A program made the position numbers and the translations under genes. From positions 15,934 through 79,933 of the forward strand of contig NZ_LGDY01000109.1 of NCBI RefSeq assembly GCF_001279525.1: DNA of 64,000 nt, in the 5' to 3' direction. The DNA is from Nocardia sp. NRRL S-836. GTDB taxonomy: Bacteria; Actinomycetota; Actinomycetes; Mycobacteriales; Pseudonocardiaceae. Below are positions 26,347-37,438 of the stretch, piece after piece. The number at the start of each line of letters is the position of its first letter. Within the stretch, counting starts at the first letter, position 1. The notes below the pieces were generated by a model. The model was not told the DNA's origin, did not search any database, and saw nothing but the letters and a program-made list of their open reading frames with translations.

Positions 26347-28434
26347 ATGAGCAACACGGAGGTCGTGCACCTGCACGACGACACCTCCAGCGTCGTCATC
26401 ACGATCGAGGGCGCAGGCCTGCCGGTCGTGACGCACTGGGGGCGCACCCTCGGAGACCTCGACCAGGCCGCACTGCGCGGCCTGGTCGACGTCGTCTCGT
26501 GGAGCAACCCGAACAACACACCGGACGTCCCCGTCCCGCTCGCGCTGCTGCCCGACGCCGGTGCCGGGTACTCCGGCCGGCCCGGTCTACGCGGCCACCG
26601 CGGCGGCGCGCACTTCGCCCCGGCCCTGCGGGTGACGTCGTTCTCCGGTGAAGCCGGGATCTTCCGCTACGTCGCCTCGGACGAGGCCGCCGAGCTGACC
26701 GTGACCGGCACCGTCGAGCTGCTGGAGTCCGGCATGCTCCGCCTGCGGCACGTCGTCCGCAACGACGGCACGACGCCGTACGCGCTGGAGGGGCTGGAAA
26801 CCGCGCTGCCGATCTCCGCGCACGCCACCGAGCTGCTCGACTTCACCGGCCGCTGGAGCCGGGAGCGCTCACCGCAGCGGCAGGCGCTGCACTACGGCTC
26901 GTGGGTGCGGGAGAGCCGGCGCGGGCGCACCGGGCACGACGCGACCATCGGGCTGCTGGCGGGCACGCCGGGGTTCTCGTTCCGCGCCGGCGAGGTGTGG
27001 GCGCTGCACGTGGCGTGGAGCGGCAACCACGTGACGTACGCGGAGAACCTGGTCGACGGATCGCCCGTGCTGGGCGGCGGCGAACTGCTGCTGCCCGGTG
27101 AGATGACGCTGGCACCGGGCCAGGAGTACGAGTCGCCGTGGCTGTACGCCGCCTACTCGCCGGCGGGCATCGACGGCATCAGCGCGGCGTTCCACCGCCG
27201 GCTGCGCGAGCGCGCGGCACGGCCGCGGCCGGTCGTGCTCAACACGTGGGAGGCCGTGTACTTCGACCACGACCTGGCGCGGCTGACGTCGCTGGCCGAC
27301 ACCGCCGCCGCCATGGGGGTCGAGCGGTTCGTGCTGGACGACGGCTGGTTCCGGCACCGCCGCGACGACACCGCGGGCCTGGGCGACTGGTACGTGGACG
27401 AGACCGTGTGGCCGGACGGGCTGACCCCGTTGATCGAGCACGTCCGCGCGCTCGGCATGGAGTTCGGCCTCTGGTTCGAACCGGAGATGGTCAACACGGA
27501 CTCCGACCTCTACCGCGCCCACCCCGACTGGGTGCTCGGGCCGCGTCCCGGCGTGCTGCCGCCGCCCTCGCGCCACCAGCAGGTCCTCGACATCGCGAAC
27601 CCCGACGCGTACGCGTACATCCTCGACCGCGTCTCGTCCGTGCTGTCGGACAACGACATCGGCTTCGTGAAGTGGGACCACAACCGCGACCTGATCGGCT
27701 CGCGCGTGCACGAGCAGACCGCGGCGTACTACCGGCTGCTGGACGAGCTGCGGCTGCGGCACCCGCACGTGGAGATCGAGAGCTGCTCCTCCGGCGGCGG
27801 GCGGATCGACCTCGGCGTGCTCGCGCGGACCGACCGGGTGTGGACGTCGGACTGCAACGACGCCCTGGAACGCCAGCTGATCCAGCGGTGGACGGGCGTG
27901 TTCCTGCCGCCGGAGCTGATGGGCGCGCACGTCGGTCCGACGAAGTCGCACACCACGGGACGCGTGCACGACCTGTCGTTCCGCGTGGCCACGGCGATGT
28001 TCGGGCACTTCGGCATCGAGTGGGACATCGACTCGGCCACCGAGGAGGAACGCGCCGGGCTGCGGGCCGCGATCGAGTACTACAAGGACGTGCGGGCGCT
28101 GGTGCACTCCGGTGTCACCGTGCACGCCGACCACCCCGACCCCGCCGCCTGGGTGCACGGCGTCGTCGCCGCCGACCGGTCGGAGGCCCTCTTCGGCTAC
28201 TTCCAGCTCGCGACCTCCGTGCAGAACAAGCCGCGCCGGGTGCGGCTGCCCGGACTCGACCCCGCCCGCACGTACCGGCTCTCGTTCGACGCCCCCGCCG
28301 GACGGCCGCGGCTGACCCAGAGCGGCCCCGAGTCGTGGGAGCCGGTGGAGCTGCCCGGTTCGGTGCTGTCGGAGTCCGGCGTGCAGCTGCCGGTGCTGGA
28401 ACCGGAGCAGGCGGTCCTGCTCCGCCTGCGGTAG
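26347..28434 (+). CDS. alpha-galactosidase, GH36
   Basis: 695 residues from ATG at 26347 (GGACGGGG upstream; a GTG at 26323 is an alternative). Retaining glycosidase that releases terminal alpha-galactose from oligosaccharides such as melibiose or raffinose. An N-terminal beta-supersandwich is followed by a (beta/alpha)8 barrel. FVLDDGWFRHR and GLWFEPEMVN are core strands. The nucleophile is Asp444 in GFVKWDHNRDL and the acid/base is Asp502 in VWTSDCNDALERQ. A C-terminal beta domain follows. No signal peptide, so it acts on imported sugar. It is followed by a clear terminator. Confidence 0.95.
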   Translation: MSNTEVVHLHDDTSSVVITIEGAGLPVVTHWGRTLGDLDQAALRGLVDVVSWSNPNNTPDVPVPLALLPDAGAGYSGRPGLRGHRGGAHFAPALRVTSFSGEAGIFRYVASDEAAELTVTGTVELLESGMLRLRHVVRNDGTTPYALEGLETALPISAHATELLDFTGRWSRERSPQRQALHYGSWVRESRRGRTGHDATIGLLAGTPGFSFRAGEVWALHVAWSGNHVTYAENLVDGSPVLGGGELLLPGEMTLAPGQEYESPWLYAAYSPAGIDGISAAFHRRLRERAARPRPVVLNTWEAVYFDHDLARLTSLADTAAAMGVERFVLDDGWFRHRRDDTAGLGDWYVDETVWPDGLTPLIEHVRALGMEFGLWFEPEMVNTDSDLYRAHPDWVLGPRPGVLPPPSRHQQVLDIANPDAYAYILDRVSSVLSDNDIGFVKWDHNRDLIGSRVHEQTAAYYRLLDELRLRHPHVEIESCSSGGGRIDLGVLARTDRVWTSDCNDALERQLIQRWTGVFLPPELMGAHVGPTKSHTTGRVHDLSFRVATAMFGHFGIEWDIDSATEEERAGLRAAIEYYKDVRALVHSGVTVHADHPDPAAWVHGVVAADRSEALFGYFQLATSVQNKPRRVRLPGLDPARTYRLSFDAPAGRPRLTQSGPESWEPVELPGSVLSESGVQLPVLEPEQAVLLRLR

Positions 28435-28441
28435 CACGGGA

Positions 28442-28468
28442 AAGCCCCGGCGGTGCACGCCGGGGCTT
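28442..28468 (+). terminator. intrinsic terminator of the alpha-galactosidase gene
   Basis: 11-bp perfect stem (AAGCCCCGGCG and its complement) with a 5-base loop, 7 bases past the stop, followed by a pyrimidine-rich run (CCCTCTCCCCTTCT). Confidence 0.85.
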
Positions 28469-28671
28469 CCCTCTCCCCTTCTACTGGCCGACGCGTGTTC
28501 CGCCGGCCCTGGTGGCCCACCACCTCCCGCCAACGCCCTGCACGTTGGCGTCACCGCGGATCCGGTCCCCTGCGACCAGGCGCCGCGGTCACCCCGCGGT
28601 GGTGAGCTGAACCTCCCGTGGCCTCTGACGCCCTGGACACGCGGGCCGGGCCGGAACGGTTCAAAAAGATC

Positions 28672-29847
28672 TCACCCCGCGAACATCGCCCGCTTCAGCG
28701 CAGGCAGGGCGCTCGCGGTCCGCAGCACGGTCTTGAACACCGTCCGCGCCACCGGGTTGCCGTCCGCGAACTGCCGGGCCGCCCGCAGCGAGTCGCGCAC
28801 GGCCGCGAACCCGTAGGTGTACATCTCCGCCTCGTACCGCCCGATGGCCTCGACCGGGTCACCACCCCCGCCGAGCACCCGTGCCAGCAGCTGCGCGTCC
28901 CGCAACGCGACGTTCGCCCCGATCCCCCGCATCGGCGTCATGGCGTGGATGGCGTCGCCGAGCAGCGTGACCCGCGACGGCTCCCAGCGGTCGATCACCC
29001 GCGCCGACCTGATGTGCCACTGGGAGATCGTCTCCTCGGGCGAGTTCGCGACGATCCGGCGCAGGTCGGGACTCCACCGCGCGATCCGCCGCAGCACCTC
29101 CGCCCGCAGGTCCAGCCCGTCGTGGACGGTCAGGCCGGCCGCCGCGAACGCCCACATCAGGTACGGCCGCTCGTTGTCGAACAACAACCCGTCCGCGTCC
29201 GTGACGCCCAGCCCGTCGTGCACGGCGAGGAACATCCCGGCCCTGCCGGTCGGCACGATCGAGTTCGCGCGCACCGTCAGCGCCGACGGCACCCAGTCGT
29301 GCTCGTCCAGGAACAGCTTGCCCGCGATCGCGGCCACCCCGGCGTCCTCGGTGCCGGCGTGTGGCAGGTACTGCCCGCGCACCCGTGACCGGATGCCGTC
29401 CGCGCCGACGAGCACGTCACACGTCTCCGTCGTGCCGTCCGCGAAGTGCAGCGTGATGCCGTCGCCCTCCGAATAGCGCTCGAACCGCTTGCCGAACCGC
29501 ACGTCCAGCCCGTCGAGCAGCACCTGCCGCAACGTGATCCGGCTGGCCGAGTAGTGGTTCTCCACCTCGGGGTCCAGCACCAGCAGCCGCGTGAGCCGCT
29601 CGGTCAGGAAGCCGAACCCGTCACCACCGGTCCGTCCGGCCGTGCGCTCGAACCGCTCCCAATTCGCCGCGGGCAGGCACTCCCGCAACGCGGCAGCGCC
29701 GTGCGGGTTGATGTGCACCCGATATCCCTGCAAGCGGTCCGTGCGCGAGCGATCGCGCTCGTACACCACCACGTCCACGCCGGCCTTGCGCAACCCGTGC
29801 GCCAGGCACAGCCCACCGATTCCCCCACCTACCACTGCGATCCCCAT
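28672..29847 (-). CDS. FAD-dependent monooxygenase (aromatic hydroxylase type)
   Basis: 391 residues. N-terminal FAD motif GIAVVGGGIGGLCLAHGLRK, the middle DVLVGADGIRSRVR (DG motif binding FAD and NADPH) and the C-terminal VTLLGDAIHAMTPMRGIGAN (GD motif) define the class A flavoprotein monooxygenases. These hydroxylate aromatics, polyketides or antibiotics. No signal peptide. I chose ATG at 29847 over TTG 29862 because the motif begins there directly. It diverges from a TetR gene, with a perfect palindrome between them, so substrate-induced expression is likely. Confidence 0.92.
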   Translation of the reverse strand: MGIAVVGGGIGGLCLAHGLRKAGVDVVVYERDRSRTDRLQGYRVHINPHGAAALRECLPAANWERFERTAGRTGGDGFGFLTERLTRLLVLDPEVENHYSASRITLRQVLLDGLDVRFGKRFERYSEGDGITLHFADGTTETCDVLVGADGIRSRVRGQYLPHAGTEDAGVAAIAGKLFLDEHDWVPSALTVRANSIVPTGRAGMFLAVHDGLGVTDADGLLFDNERPYLMWAFAAAGLTVHDGLDLRAEVLRRIARWSPDLRRIVANSPEETISQWHIRSARVIDRWEPSRVTLLGDAIHAMTPMRGIGANVALRDAQLLARVLGGGGDPVEAIGRYEAEMYTYGFAAVRDSLRAARQFADGNPVARTVFKTVLRTASALPALKRAMFAG

Positions 29848-29857
29848 GGCACCCACT

Positions 29858-29875
29858 ATCAACCGTATGGTTGAT
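29858..29875. promoter_or_regulatory. TetR-type operator between monooxygenase and regulator
   Basis: Perfect palindrome ATCAACC-GTAT-GGTTGAT, 11 bases upstream of the monooxygenase ATG and 48 bases upstream of the tetR GTG. A further TCAACC half-site follows at about 29880. It is placed to control both divergent genes. Confidence 0.75.
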
Positions 29876-29922
29876 TAAGTCAACCAGTCAGCTGAAAACT
29901 CCGGTTGGGTTACCGTGTCGCC

Positions 29923-30525
29923 GTGGATCAACGCCGCTCTCCCAGTCCCGCGGAACGCAAGCGCGACCCGGAACGCACGCGGGCCCGCATCATGGAGGCG
30001 GCCACGGCGGAGTTCGCCGCGAAGGGCTACGCGGCGACCCGCACCACCGACATCGCGGCACGCGCGGGCGTGAACAAGCAGCTGATCTCGTACTACTTCG
30101 GCGGCAAGGAAGGTCTGTACCGCGAGATCGCCACGTCCTGGCACACCGAGGGCACGGCGATGGCGAGCACCGACCAGCCGCTGGACGAGGTGATCGCGGC
30201 GTTCGTGATGACCACGGTCCACAACCGCGACCAGGGCCGGCTGTGGGCGTGGGCGAACCTGTCCGGCGACATGCCCTCCGTGGACGGCGACTTCCTCCGG
30301 GCGCAGGCCGAGACGTTCCGCGCCCGCCAGGCCACCGGCGAGGTGCCCGCCGACCTCGACCCGACCATGCTGCTGCTGGCGCTGATGGCGGCGGCCTCGG
30401 CGCCGATGATGTTGCAGGAGACCGCGCGCCAGCTGACCGGCGAGGACCCGGCGACCCCCGAGTTCGCCGAGAAGTACGCCGCGCAGCTGGGCCGGTTGGT
30501 GCGTCACCTGTCGGCCCGCGACTGA
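29923..30525 (+). CDS. TetR-family repressor, divergent from the monooxygenase
   Basis: 200 residues from GTG at 29923 (TTG at 29905 also in frame). N-terminal HTH: RARIMEAATAEFAAKGYAAT then TTDIAARAGVNKQLISYYFGGKEGLYRE, the classic tetR recognition helix. The C-terminal helical ligand domain is variable (PTMLLLALMAAASAPMMLQE). By position it should repress the flavin monooxygenase and itself through the palindrome at 29858-29875. A T-rich stretch (GTTTTTGTT) after the stop may belong to its terminator. Confidence 0.92.
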   Translation: MDQRRSPSPAERKRDPERTRARIMEAATAEFAAKGYAATRTTDIAARAGVNKQLISYYFGGKEGLYREIATSWHTEGTAMASTDQPLDEVIAAFVMTTVHNRDQGRLWAWANLSGDMPSVDGDFLRAQAETFRARQATGEVPADLDPTMLLLALMAAASAPMMLQETARQLTGEDPATPEFAEKYAAQLGRLVRHLSARD

Positions 30526-30585
30526 CTCCGGCCGCGTTTTTGTTCTCACGCGGTGCCGTGCAGCGCCTCCGCGCTCACCCGCACG

Positions 30586-31062
30586 TCAGTCGGGGCGGCT
30601 CGCGGCCTTGATCCGCAGCTGCTGCTTCAGGCCCTTCAGGCCGCCGCGCATCATCAGGTCGTGGTTGCCGCGGAAGAACGGCTTCGCGATCAGCACGAGC
30701 CGGCGCAGCAGCGCCTTGTGGACCACGACCTCCTGGTCGAACACCAGGTCCGTGCCGCCGTCGCGGCCGATGATCTCCCAGCTCGCAAAGCCTTCGAGGT
30801 CACCGGACAACGTGGCGCGCAGCAGGCCGGCCTGCTGGTTGCGGATGCTGTGGCGCACCCGCACGACCAGGTCGAACGGCAGGAACGACCGGCATCTGAG
30901 CTCGCCGGACTCGTCGTCGATCCTCGTCGCCGACCGGACCTCCGGCCACCACCGCGGGTAGTTCGCGATGTCGGACAGCACCTCGTACACGGCTTCCGGC
31001 GGCGCGCAGACGTGCCACACGCTGCGGAACCGGTAGCGGTTGAGTGACACGGCCGACATCAT
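30586..31062 (-). CDS. SRPBCC (polyketide cyclase/START-like) protein
   Basis: 158 residues. Helix-grip fold typical of the cyclase/dehydrase branch: VWHVCAPPEAVYEVLSDIANYPRWWPEV at the N-terminus, then alternating strands (RVRHSIRNQQAGLLRATLSG, LEGFASWEIIGRDGGTDLVFDQEV). A Leu/Lys-rich C-terminal helix (GNHDLMMRGGLKGLKQQL) follows. Such proteins bind hydrophobic ligands. The ligand is unknown and no polyketide genes are nearby. It is convergent with the TetR gene. Confidence 0.87.
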   Translation of the reverse strand: MMSAVSLNRYRFRSVWHVCAPPEAVYEVLSDIANYPRWWPEVRSATRIDDESGELRCRSFLPFDLVVRVRHSIRNQQAGLLRATLSGDLEGFASWEIIGRDGGTDLVFDQEVVVHKALLRRLVLIAKPFFRGNHDLMMRGGLKGLKQQLRIKAASRPD

Positions 31063-31158
31063 CCCGGATCACTCGGTGGAGTGACAGACTCTCGACAGAA
31101 GTCACATTGAGACGCTGACTCCGCGCGAGCGGGACTCGGCTCCAGCGCCGTTCGAGCG

Positions 31159-31180
31159 GAACCCGAGCCGGGCCGGGTTC
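31159..31180 (-). terminator. hairpin after the uvrA-coupled small ORF
   Basis: 7-bp stem GAACCCG/CGGGTTC with an 8-base loop, overlapping the stop codon of the small ORF at 31179-31364. It would end the uvrA transcript. Confidence 0.5.
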
Positions 31181-31360
31181 ACTTCTCTGCGAGGCGAGGA
31201 AGCCGTTCCAGGGTGCGCAGCCAGCCGATGGCCACGACGCGGCGGAGTGCCTGCTCCGACAGGTCGAGCGCCTCGGCGAGGCTGAAGGGGTATGCCACCG
31301 GCAGCCCGCGTGACGCCGTGAATGCGCGCTCGCGGTGGACCGACGTGTCGAGTGGGATCC

Positions 31361-31364
<4 letters not shown>
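31179..31364 (-). CDS. small hypothetical protein coupled to uvrA
   Basis: 61 residues. Its ATG overlaps the uvrA stop as ATGA, and a terminator-like hairpin sits at its end, which supports a real cistron. The sequence [43 protein letters not shown] reads as a short helical protein with no known domain. It has no cysteine and no membrane segment. It would be SOS-induced if co-transcribed with uvrA. The length and single-copy evidence keep this tentative. Confidence 0.5.
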
Positions 31365-34240
<2,876 letters not shown>

Positions 34241-34286
34241 TGGGGTCCCTTCGGGGTGCTGTCGGCGGGTCACTCACGCCACTCTT

Positions 34287-34302
34287 CCGAACAAGCGTTC
34301 GA
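34287..34302 (-). promoter_or_regulatory. LexA (SOS) box of uvrA
   Basis: CCGAAC-AAGC-GTTCGA matches the actinobacterial/Bacillus-type LexA consensus TCGAAC-N4-GTTCGA at 11 of 12 fixed positions. It lies 47 bases upstream of the uvrA start and just downstream of a TAGTAC -10-like element (34307-34312, minus strand), overlapping the expected transcription start. Confidence 0.85.
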
Positions 34303-34462
34303 AGCGTACTAGCATCGGTTCGGCGGCTGCGTGCGACCCGACACCCATGCTAGGGGCGACCCCTGACAAAAACGGATCGGGCGGCTCACGCATTCCCCCG
34401 AGCGGCCTCCACCTCCTAGGCTGGACACTTCGATCAGCCTCAACGTCGGGGAGAGGCAGCAC

Positions 34463-35215
34463 ATGACCTACACGCCGTCCACGCAGCACACGTCGGTGCC
34501 GGCTCCGCGGGGAGTGCCCGAGCGGCACCTCACCGCGGTGCGGCAGGCGACGGACGTGCTGTTCGAGGTCGTCGGGGAGCTGGACGAGACCGCGGTGCGC
34601 GGTGCGAGCCTGCTGCCCGGCTGGACCCGCGGCCACGTCGTCACCCACCTCGCGCGCAACGCCGACGCGCTGGTGAACCTGCTCACCTGGGCCAAGACCG
34701 GGGTCGAGCACCAGGCGTACACGTCGCGGACGGACCGCGACGCCGACATCGAGGAGGGCTCCCGCCGGCTGCTGCAGGTGATCAAGGCCGACCTCGACTC
34801 CGCGTGCCAGCGCTTCGACGTGGCGTGCCGGGACATGCCCGCGCACGCGTGGCGCTCCGAGGTCAGCGCACCCAAGGGCGCGGTGATCGCGGCGTCCACG
34901 GTGCCGGTGCTGCGGCTGCGCGAGGTGTGGGTGCACCTGGTCGACCTGAACACCGGTGTGACGTTCGACGACCTGCCCGCCGACTTCGTGGTGGAGTTCC
35001 TCGACGACGCCGTGGAGCAGTTCGAGGGCCGGGTGGAGCCGTTCACGGTCGAGGTCGCGCTGCCGGACGGCACTCAGCGCAGCTGGGGGCTCAACGGCCC
35101 GCCCAGCCGCAGCTCGGTGAGCGGGTCCGCGAGCGCCGTGCTGGCGTGGCTGACCGGCCGCTCGGACGGCACCGGCGTGCGCGGCGAGCTGCCCGACCTG
35201 CCGGACTGGGTCTGA
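34463..35215 (+). CDS. maleylpyruvate isomerase family, mycothiol-dependent type
   Basis: 250 residues with the DinB-like helical bundle of mycothiol-dependent maleylpyruvate isomerases. GASLLPGWTRGHVVTHLARNADAL carries the first metal-binding His, and VLRLREVWVHLVDLNTGV supplies the later one. A C-terminal SCP2-like domain with VALPDGTQRSWGL follows. Family members use mycothiol to isomerise maleylpyruvate or conjugate small molecules. No gentisate pathway genes are nearby, so the substrate is open. The last 142 bases overlap the convergent acyltransferase gene. Confidence 0.88.
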   Translation: MTYTPSTQHTSVPAPRGVPERHLTAVRQATDVLFEVVGELDETAVRGASLLPGWTRGHVVTHLARNADALVNLLTWAKTGVEHQAYTSRTDRDADIEEGSRRLLQVIKADLDSACQRFDVACRDMPAHAWRSEVSAPKGAVIAASTVPVLRLREVWVHLVDLNTGVTFDDLPADFVVEFLDDAVEQFEGRVEPFTVEVALPDGTQRSWGLNGPPSRSSVSGSASAVLAWLTGRSDGTGVRGELPDLPDWV

Positions 35216-36222
35216 GTCAGCCACCGGTAGGCGGGCCGTTCGACGAACCTCGTCAACGCCCAGCCCAGCACCACCGCCGAGGCGAGGAACCCGGCCGGCA
35301 GCCACCCGGACCGCAGCCCGATGAAGTGCATGCGGTCCATCACCACGGTGCCGATCTGCTGGTGTGCCAGGTACACGCCGTAGGAGATGCCGGCGAGCCA
35401 CGTCACCTGCTTCTGGACGGGGTTGAAGAACACCCAGTCGGGTCCAGCGGCGGCCGCGCACACCAGCAGTAGCAAAAGCCCGAAGCCCAGCGTTGATCCG
35501 TACTCGCTCGTGTGAACCGCCTGTGCCACCAAAGTGGCGGTCAGCAGCGCGGCCAGGTGCAGCGTGCCCATCCGGTGTTTGGACCACAGCCAGATGGCAA
35601 TCCCTGCTGCGAACAGCTGCGCGCGGTGCAGCGCGAACCCGTTGTAGATCGTGAAGAGCGCGTGCGAGTGGTCCAGCAGCGGTCGCAGCAGCAGCGGCGT
35701 GACCACCAGCGCCCACAGGAAGATCCGCAGCTTCGTGCCGCGCAGTCGTTTGACCAGCAGCGCACCCGCGACGAACGCGCAGATCTGCACCGGCACGGTC
35801 CAGTAGGCGAAGTCGACGATGTCGACGTCCGGGAACCACTGGTTGATCAGCAGCAGGTTGTAGACGACGTCACGGCCGTCGAGCTGGCTCCACCCCTCCG
35901 GAGCGATCCACCTCTGCACGGAGTAGGTGAGCAGCACGGCGGCCATGTAGGCGGGCAGCAGCCGCGCGAGTCTTCTCCACACGAACCGGCCCGGCCGGCC
36001 GTGGCTGAGGGTCGCACAGGCGAAGAAGGCGGAGACGACCATCAGGGTGCTGGCACCCATCGACATCGGGAAGGTGAACGGCAACGGCCCCAGGTCGGGG
36101 TGGCTGCTGACACTCGTGAGCGTGGCGTGGTGGAGCAGCACGCACCCGATGGCGACCACCCTGAGCACGTCCCAGCTGACCCGCCGGGCCGCCTGGGGCT
36201 TGTGTCGTTGCGCTGGAATCAC
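35074..36222 (-). CDS. integral membrane acyltransferase (acyltransferase 3 family)
   Basis: About 382 residues from GTG at 36222; an ATG at 36324 is possible but gives an unconserved extension. Around ten membrane spans. The family start RVSWDVLRVVAIGCVLLHHATL has the catalytic-type HH pair. FVWRRLARLLPAYMAAVLLTY is the usual Arg-rich second motif, and SYGVYLAHQQIGTVVMDR the late one. Such enzymes O-acylate cell-surface sugars, glycopeptides or secondary metabolites. The substrate is unknown. The C-terminal 47 residues (Ser/Pro/Arg-rich) lie within the convergent isomerase gene and are not part of the family fold. Confidence 0.85.
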   Translation of the reverse strand: MIPAQRHKPQAARRVSWDVLRVVAIGCVLLHHATLTSVSSHPDLGPLPFTFPMSMGASTLMVVSAFFACATLSHGRPGRFVWRRLARLLPAYMAAVLLTYSVQRWIAPEGWSQLDGRDVVYNLLLINQWFPDVDIVDFAYWTVPVQICAFVAGALLVKRLRGTKLRIFLWALVVTPLLLRPLLDHSHALFTIYNGFALHRAQLFAAGIAIWLWSKHRMGTLHLAALLTATLVAQAVHTSEYGSTLGFGLLLLLVCAAAAGPDWVFFNPVQKQVTWLAGISYGVYLAHQQIGTVVMDRMHFIGLRSGWLPAGFLASAVVLGWALTRFVERPAYRWLTQTQSGRSGSSPRTPVPSERPVSHASTALADPLTELRLGGPLSPQLR

Positions 36223-36308
36223 GATGAGGTGGGGACCTGTTCGTCGACGGGGTGTGGTGCGTTCGGAGTACGCGGCGACGGATTGTTGACCTTTACTTAC
36301 CCTATGAG

Positions 36309-36328
36309 TGCAACCTGTATGCAACCTG
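36309..36328. repeat. direct repeat of TGCAACCTG at 11-bp spacing
   Basis: Two identical 9-base copies begin at 36309 and 36320, one helical turn apart, in the divergent interval between the acyltransferase and the hydrolase. A tandem protein-binding site is possible. Confidence 0.35.
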
Positions 36329-36371
36329 AAGGTGTGCGTTGCACCGCGTCGAGCGACTACGGTCAGCCACC

Positions 36372-37049
36372 GTGGACGTACTCGAGAACTACACCGGTCA
36401 CGTCGAGCCCGGCGGCCCCGCTGCCCGCCTCACCCTGCCGGCGCTGACCATCACGAAGATCTCCGTCGGGCCGATGGACAACAACGCCTACCTGCTCGTA
36501 TGCCGGTCCACGAACGAGGCGTTGCTCATCGACGCCGCCAACGACCACGAGCGCCTGTCCGACCTCCTGGGCCACCACCCGGACCGTCCCCGCCTGCGCA
36601 CGATCGTGACCACGCACCAGCACGCCGATCACTGGCAGGCGCTGACCGCACTGGCCGGCGAGCACGGCACCAGGACCGTCGCACACGAGCTGGACGCGGC
36701 CGTCCTGCCCGTCCAGCCGGACGTCCTGGTGGACCACAACGACACCATCGACGTGGGCGAAGTCCCCCTGACGGTGATCCACCTGCGCGGCCACACGCCG
36801 GGCTCGATCGCGATCTTGTACAAGGACCCGGAGGGCCACCCGCACCTCTTCACCGGAGATTCACTCTTTCCGGGGGGTGTGGGCAAGACCACCTCGCCCG
36901 ACAACTTCGCGTCGCTCATCAACGACGTCGAGGACCGCCTCTTCGCGGTGCTGCCCGACGACACCCGGTTCTACCCCGGTCACGGCGACGACTCGACGCT
37001 CGGCGAGCAACGTCCCTCGCTGGCGGAGTGGCGCGCCCGCGGCTGGTGA
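36372..37049 (+). CDS. metallo-beta-lactamase-fold hydrolase (glyoxalase II-like)
   Basis: 225 residues from GTG at 36372. The metal-binding motif TTHQHADHW (HxHxDH, about residue 82) is followed by a single His in RGHTPGSIAIL, an Asp in FTGDSLFPGG, and a last His in YPGHGDDSTLG. All the ligands of a dinuclear glyoxalase II-type site are present. Likely a thioester or other hydrolase in the cytoplasm; no signal peptide. A terminator-like hairpin follows 7 bases after the stop. Confidence 0.9.
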   Translation: MDVLENYTGHVEPGGPAARLTLPALTITKISVGPMDNNAYLLVCRSTNEALLIDAANDHERLSDLLGHHPDRPRLRTIVTTHQHADHWQALTALAGEHGTRTVAHELDAAVLPVQPDVLVDHNDTIDVGEVPLTVIHLRGHTPGSIAILYKDPEGHPHLFTGDSLFPGGVGKTTSPDNFASLINDVEDRLFAVLPDDTRFYPGHGDDSTLGEQRPSLAEWRARGW

Positions 37050-37056
37050 CTCCCGG

Positions 37057-37084
37057 CCTGCCGGAGAGCCCGTTCTCCGGCAGG
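37057..37084. terminator. terminator after the MBL-fold gene
   Basis: 11-bp perfect stem (CCTGCCGGAGA and its complement) with a 6-base loop, 7 bases past the stop. It may also serve the antitoxin transcript from the other side. Confidence 0.75.
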
Positions 37085-37180
37085 CACCAGCAGACCTCGA
37101 TGATCGTGACCGACTCGGGACGTTCAGCCACGACTGCGCTCCCCACGGATCGAAGTCGCCCACACGATCCTCGTCGTCAC
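37085..37180 (-). pseudogene. possible decayed toxin reading frame after the antitoxin
   Basis: A GTG at 37180 overlaps the antitoxin stop as GTGA, the usual toxin arrangement. It reads VTTRIVWATSI and then stops after 18 codons. The start resembles PIN-domain toxins (IVYxDTS), and another frame downstream reads AVVAERPESVTIIEV. A frameshifted VapC remnant is a guess; the stretch is short and ends at the terminator. Confidence 0.25.
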
Positions 37181-37407
37181 CGAAGAAACTCGTCAGCTTC
37201 CTGACGCATCCGGGAGTGGTCGACCTGAGGCAGGGTCCTGTGCCGTTCGACGAGTTCCTCAGCCGTCATTCGACGGCGACGAGGCAGGGGACGGAGCTCG
37301 GCGACCTCCACACCGTTTCGCGTCACGTGGTAGGTCTCGCCCGCCTCCACCGCGTCCATGACAGCGGCGGAGTGGTTGCGGAACTCCCGTTGGCTGATGA
37401 CCTTCAC
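37177..37407 (-). CDS. Phd/YefM-family antitoxin (apparently orphan)
   Basis: 76 residues. The N-terminal DNA-binding domain MKVISQREFRNHSAAVMDAVEAGETYHVTRNGVEVAEL is the Phd/YefM pattern. The C-terminal part (TAEELVERHRTLPQVDHSRMRQEADEFL) is the helical segment that would wrap a toxin, usually a PIN or RelE protein. No intact toxin ORF follows; only a short remnant at 37085-37180. It sits 31 bases after the membrane-protein gene on the same strand. Confidence 0.85.
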   Translation of the reverse strand: MKVISQREFRNHSAAVMDAVEAGETYHVTRNGVEVAELRPLPRRRRMTAEELVERHRTLPQVDHSRMRQEADEFLR

Positions 37408-37438
37408 CAGACGACCGTAGCCCGCGTAGCGCCATGAG

